DNA of 64,000 nt, taken from Terriglobia bacterium. GTDB lineage: Bacteria; Acidobacteriota; Terriglobia; Terriglobales; Acidobacteriaceae. Below, one piece after another: positions 60,718 to 64,000 of the stretch. Position 1 is the first letter of the stretch; each line of letters starts with the position of its first letter. A model generated the notes under the pieces. It saw only the letters and a program-made list of their open reading frames with translations. It ran no database searches and was not told the origin of the DNA. Location of the stretch: NCBI GenBank assembly GCA_032252755.1, contig JAVUPY010000052.1, forward strand, positions 124,001 through 188,000, given 5' to 3'. A program made the translations under genes and the position numbers.

Positions 60718-63186
60718 TTGCCGGCCCAGGCCTTTCCGTCTGCCGAAACCAGTTCTGAAGTAGAACAACGCGAGCGCATCTTCGACCTTTTTCGTCGCTG
60801 GGGTTATCTCGAGGCCAATCTCGATCCGCTCGGCCACTTCCAGCCGCTCAAGCATCCCGACCTTCAGATCGAAGGCGAGCACGCTGAAGCCGCGCGTGCC
60901 ATCTATTGCGGAACCCTTGGCGCCGAGTTCATGCATATTCCAGACCCTGAACGTCGCCGTTGGATCATCGAGCGGCTCGAGGGTGCGCCATCGCCGGTCA
61001 ATCGCAAGGAAATCCTCGATAAGCTCGTGGAAGCCGACATCTTCGAGCAGATGCTACAGACCCTGTACATCGGCACGAAGCGCTTCTCTCTCGAAGGCAA
61101 CACCTCACTCATTCCGCTGCTCGATGAGGCATTGAAGTCGGCCGCTCATCTTGGTGCCGAAGAATGCGTCATGGCCATGAGCCATCGCGGACGCCTGACG
61201 GTCGTATGGGACATTGTGGGACGTCCTGCTGCCGAAATCTATTCCAACTTTGAAGATGTCGATCCGCGCTCGGTGCTCGGTGGCGGTGATGTGAAATATC
61301 ACATGGGCGCCACCGGCTACCACGACTATGAAGGCCGCCAGGTGCGGATCCATCTTGTGTCGAACCCCAGCCACCTCGAAGCCGTCGATCCTGTCGCCAT
61401 GGGACGCGTGCGCGCCAAACAAACCCGGCGCGGCGAGCAGGGAAAAAAGCAGACGCTGCTCATCGTCATGCACGGCGACTCGGCGTTCGCAGGCCAGGGC
61501 ATCTGGGCGGAAACGCTCAACCTGGCCACGCTGCGCGGATACACCGTCGGCGGCACCATCAACATCATTATCAACAACCTGCTCGGTTTCACCACGAACC
61601 CGGGCGAGTACAACTCGTCGCGCTTCTCCAGCGATCTTGCGAAGCGTTTGCCCATTCCCATCTTCCACGTCAACGCCGAAGATCCGGAAGCGGTCGTGCG
61701 CCTCGCCAAACTCGCCATTGAGTATCGCTACACGTTCGGCTCCGATGTAGTGATCGACCTCATTGGCTACCGTCGTCACGGCCATTCTGAAATCGACGAT
61801 CCGACGATCACGCAGCCGATCATGTACGCACGCATCAAGGAGCATCCGCCGCTCTACGAGATCTACGCCAAGGAACTCGGCGAAGATGTCACGGCGAAGG
61901 TCGCCGAGGTTCGCGCGGAGATGAGCCAGGCCAAGCAGGACGCAGCCGCGATGGTCAAGAAGCCGAACCTCTACGACCTTCCGGGCTACTGGGACAAGTA
62001 CAAGGGAGGGCCCTACCTGCCAGGCCTCGAAGTCAATACGGGGCTGACGCGTGAAGAGATCGCCGATCTCGGCCAGAAACTTACCAGCTATCCGGCCGAA
62101 TTCCACATTCACCCCAAGGTGAAGAAGCTTCTTGAACAGCGCCTCGAAATGGCGCAGGGCAAGCGCCCCATCGACTTCGGCATGGGCGAAGCTCTGGCGT
62201 TCGCGTCTCTTGCGCTCCAGGGCACGCCCATTCGCCTGAGCGGACAGGACTCGCGGCGCGGCACCTTCAACCAGCGCCACTCCGCGCTCATCGACATCCA
62301 GAACGAGCGCGAATACGTTCCACTTTGCCATCTCGCGCCCAACCAGGCGCGCGTCGAGATCTACAACTCTGAACTCTCCGAAGCCGGCGTGATGGGCTTC
62401 GAATACGGTTACAGTCGCGACTATCCCGAAGCGCTAGTGCTCTGGGAGGCGCAGTTCGGCGACTTCGCCAACGGCGGACAAATCGTCATCGACCAGTTCA
62501 TCAGCGCCAGCGAAGAGAAGTGGGGATTGCTCAGCGGGCTAGTGCTGCTGCTGCCGCACGGTCACGAAGGCCAGGGACCGGAGCACTCCAGCGCGCGCAT
62601 TGAACGTTACTTACAGCTCTGCGCTCGAGACAACATGCAGGTGACGCAGGCCTCAACGGCCGCGCAGTACTTCCACCTGCTGCGCCGCCAGGCCATGCGA
62701 CGCTGGCGCAAGCCGCTCATCGTCTTCACGCCGAAGAGCATGTTGCGTCACCCGGAAGCCGCCAGTCCGATCGACGAATTCACAAAGCCGCGCTTCGAGC
62801 CTGTTGTTGTCGATCATACGGTTCCGGCGGCAAGCCGCGTGCTGCTCTGCACCGGCAAGATCGGTCACGAACTCCAGGTCGAGCGCAAGCGCCGCGGCGA
62901 CTCCGAAACCGCTATCTGCTTCCTCGACCAGTTCTACCCCTTCCCGGAGAACGAGATTCGCGACATGATGAAGTCTTACCCGAACGCCACTGAACTCGTC
63001 TGGGTGCAGGAAGAACCGGCCAACATGGGTGCGCTCAGCTTCGTCGTGCCGAAACTCCGCCGCTTGTTGCTCGGCAAACCCATCCGCTCCATCAAACGCG
63101 CCGCCGCCGCAAGCCCCTCAACCGGCTCGGCCAAAGCGCATGAACTGGAACAAAAGACACTCTTGACACTGGCGTTTACCAGCTGA
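60718..63186 (+). CDS. sucA: 2-oxoglutarate dehydrogenase E1 component (N-terminally short)
   Basis: This 822-residue thiamine-diphosphate enzyme decarboxylates 2-oxoglutarate in the TCA cycle. Start TTG 60718 is fixed by GAGGAG at 60706-60711. Motifs include MSHRGRLTVVWDIVGRP, GDVKYHMGATGYH, VMHGDSAFAGQGIWAETLNLA, INNLLGFTTNPGEYNSSRFS and HGHEGQGPEHSSARIERYLQ. It begins at the second conserved block (RIFDLFRRWGYLEANLDPLG), lacking the N-terminal 100 residues of E. coli SucA that dock on E2. The E2/E3 genes are not adjacent. Confidence 0.93.
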   Translation: MPAQAFPSAETSSEVEQRERIFDLFRRWGYLEANLDPLGHFQPLKHPDLQIEGEHAEAARAIYCGTLGAEFMHIPDPERRRWIIERLEGAPSPVNRKEILDKLVEADIFEQMLQTLYIGTKRFSLEGNTSLIPLLDEALKSAAHLGAEECVMAMSHRGRLTVVWDIVGRPAAEIYSNFEDVDPRSVLGGGDVKYHMGATGYHDYEGRQVRIHLVSNPSHLEAVDPVAMGRVRAKQTRRGEQGKKQTLLIVMHGDSAFAGQGIWAETLNLATLRGYTVGGTINIIINNLLGFTTNPGEYNSSRFSSDLAKRLPIPIFHVNAEDPEAVVRLAKLAIEYRYTFGSDVVIDLIGYRRHGHSEIDDPTITQPIMYARIKEHPPLYEIYAKELGEDVTAKVAEVRAEMSQAKQDAAAMVKKPNLYDLPGYWDKYKGGPYLPGLEVNTGLTREEIADLGQKLTSYPAEFHIHPKVKKLLEQRLEMAQGKRPIDFGMGEALAFASLALQGTPIRLSGQDSRRGTFNQRHSALIDIQNEREYVPLCHLAPNQARVEIYNSELSEAGVMGFEYGYSRDYPEALVLWEAQFGDFANGGQIVIDQFISASEEKWGLLSGLVLLLPHGHEGQGPEHSSARIERYLQLCARDNMQVTQASTAAQYFHLLRRQAMRRWRKPLIVFTPKSMLRHPEAASPIDEFTKPRFEPVVVDHTVPAASRVLLCTGKIGHELQVERKRRGDSETAICFLDQFYPFPENEIRDMMKSYPNATELVWVQEEPANMGALSFVVPKLRRLLLGKPIRSIKRAAAASPSTGSAKAHELEQKTLLTLAFTS

Positions 63187-63192
63187 AGCCAA

Positions 63193-63323
63193 TTCACCAC
63201 AGAGACGCAGAGGCACAGAGTTTTTGGGCATAGCTGCAAAAGCAAAGGCACGGAATTTAATTCCGCGCCTTTGCTCATTGATTTTATAACTTACTTTCTG
63301 CGTCTCTGAGCCTCAGTGGTGAA
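63193..63323. repeat. CACAGAG-type word repeat flanking a bidirectional terminator
   Basis: TTCACCACAGAGACGCAGAGG begins at 63193 and TTTCTGCGTCTCTGAG...GTGGTGAA ends at 63323, so TTCACCAC (63193-63200) pairs with GTGGTGAA (63316-63323). The words AGAGACGCAG/CTGCGTCTCT also pair. Its interior holds the terminator at 63241-63275. Confidence 0.7.
63241..63275. terminator. bidirectional terminator between sucA and trmO
   Basis: AGCAAAGGCACGGAATT (63241-63257) pairs with AATTCCGCGCCTTTGCT (63259-63275) with one mismatch. On the minus strand TTTTGCAG follows and on the plus strand CATTGATTTTATAA. The flanking genes are convergent, so both may use it. Confidence 0.75.
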
Positions 63324-63329
63324 CAGGTT

Positions 63330-63776
63330 CTAACGATTCCTTTCCTCCGCTTCCGCCAGCCACCCTCTCCGCAACTTATCCATCGGAATGCTCGACAGGT
63401 ACGGCTTGATATCCAGGATCGGCGTTCCATCCAGCATATCGACACCTTTGACCTTCAGCGCCGTCCCCTCGCGACCGAGCAACTCCACCACCGTCAAGCC
63501 GATGGGGTTCGGCCTGTACGGTGAGCGCGTCGCGAACACTCCATGCTCTCGGTTATCGGTCGGCGGCTTTCCCTTCAACTGGAATCCTTCAGAGCGATCA
63601 AAGGCCCAGATGACATAAAGATGCGAGAAGCCCTCGATGTCCGCCAATCCCGGCTCGAATTCCGAGAGAATCTTCAACTCTCCCAACGCTTCCTGCTTTG
63701 CACCCAGCCCGCGCGGAACATCGCTCGTGGTCTTGTACGGACTGCTCACATATCCAATCGGTCGCATCGTCAGCAT
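63330..63776 (-). CDS. trmO: tRNA (N6-threonylcarbamoyladenosine37-N6)-methyltransferase TrmO
   Basis: This 148-residue SAM-dependent enzyme of the TsaA/YaeB family methylates t6A37 of tRNA-Thr. IGYVSSPYKTTSDVPRGLG, YVIWAFDRSEGFQ and the core GVFATRSPYRPNPIGLTVVELL are visible. It is shorter than E. coli TrmO (235 residues), lacking the C-terminal domain, as in many bacteria and archaea. The ATG at 63776 or at 63767 (MRPIGYV) could be used. Confidence 0.9.
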   Translation of the reverse strand: MLTMRPIGYVSSPYKTTSDVPRGLGAKQEALGELKILSEFEPGLADIEGFSHLYVIWAFDRSEGFQLKGKPPTDNREHGVFATRSPYRPNPIGLTVVELLGREGTALKVKGVDMLDGTPILDIKPYLSSIPMDKLRRGWLAEAEERNR

Positions 63777-63803
63777 TGCACTAGATTACCAGCGAAACGG
63801 GTG

Positions 63804-63835
63804 CCCCATTCAAGCGTTCTGTTGGCTTGAGTGGG
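63804..63835. repeat. hairpin of the CCCCA/TGGGG family
   Basis: CCCCATTCAAGC (63804-63815) and GCTTGAGTGGG (63825-63835) pair with one wobble around 9 bases; GGGTG precedes and TTGGTCCCGGCAC follows. It lies between the GAF gene end and the trmO start. Confidence 0.65.
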
Positions 63836-63853
63836 TTGGTCCCGGCACTCTGA

Positions 63854-64000
63854 CTACGGGTGTCTCTCGATGAACTTGCCCACGACTTCCGCGCACGCCT
63901 CGCACAATTCCCGGTCTTCCGGCGTGAATGCTGCCTTGAAGTGCGAGTCGATATCCAGTTCGCCGACGACCTTTCTGTGCGCATACACCGGGACGACGAT
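63854..64000 (-). CDS. GAF-domain protein, C-terminal end (fRMsr-like; 5' end outside the window)
   Basis: The minus-strand frame open from the window edge to the TAG at 63854-63856 encodes IVVPVYAHRKVVGELDIDSH, then FKAAFTPEDRELCEACAEVVGKF. The VVP...GELDIDS pattern is typical of GAF domains of the free-methionine-R-sulphoxide reductase type. The catalytic cysteines lie before the window edge, so the activity cannot be judged. Confidence 0.65.
   Translation of the reverse strand: MVVPVYAHRKVVGELDIDSHFKAAFTPEDRELCEACAEVVGKFIERHP

Overview
The window is an ordinary, densely coded chromosomal segment of a high-GC, Gram-negative bacterium. No transposase, phage gene, CRISPR array, rRNA or tRNA was recognised. 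LPS-transport genes show an outer membrane. The gene set fits an Acidobacteriota (Terriglobia, Koribacter-like) chromosome: an LptC/LptA fusion next to rpoN, paired DUF507 genes, an ECF sigma/DUF4252 operon, many secreted proteins and many intergenic hairpin repeats. The phylum call is an inference from content, not from a marker-gene tree.

Layout. 0-9 kb: the end of a LytTR regulator, a small membrane protein, a secreted M28 peptidase, a PilZ protein, two tandem M48 metalloproteases, an RsbW-like ATPase and priA. 9-18 kb: a type-4 uracil-DNA glycosylase, a membrane-anchored propeller-like protein, the run msbA-like ABC / yicC / gmk / rpoZ / coaBC, a rhodanese-TlpA pair and two overlapping DUF507 genes. 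18-28 kb: an unknown gene coupled to recJ, an RDD protein, then the rpoN cluster (lptCA, lptB, rpoN, hpf, rapZ) on the minus strand. 28-38 kb: a phosphoesterase with three Ig-like repeats, queG overlapping a PilZ gene, a TPR protein, a cold-shock gene, a YihY/BrkB membrane protein and a large HEAT-repeat protein. 38-49 kb: nucleoside and nucleic-acid salvage genes (deoC, hpt, secreted adenosine deaminase, cdd, S1/P1 nuclease, tdk, a deoxyribosyltransferase-like gene) with an ECF sigma operon, an FkbM methyltransferase and a sirtuin. 49-52 kb: an esterase and a MacB/LolCDE-like ABC exporter. 52-60 kb: a compact operon hisI-G-D-C-B-H-F-A followed by thiM-thiE. 60-64 kb: an ABM-domain protein, sucA, trmO and the end of a GAF-domain protein.

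The most interesting signal is upstream of hisI. A 24-codon leader ORF has seven His codons within eight, and is followed by a GC-rich terminator with a T-run. This is a textbook translation-dependent attenuator. Its promoter also carries a perfect 9-bp inverted repeat over the -10 box.

The second theme is the non-coding DNA. One hairpin family has a constant CCCCA/TGGGG base and an upper stem that changes in complementary fashion; one copy lies inside the tlpA reading frame. A second class consists of hairpins or clusters built from short repeated words, with a different word at each locus.
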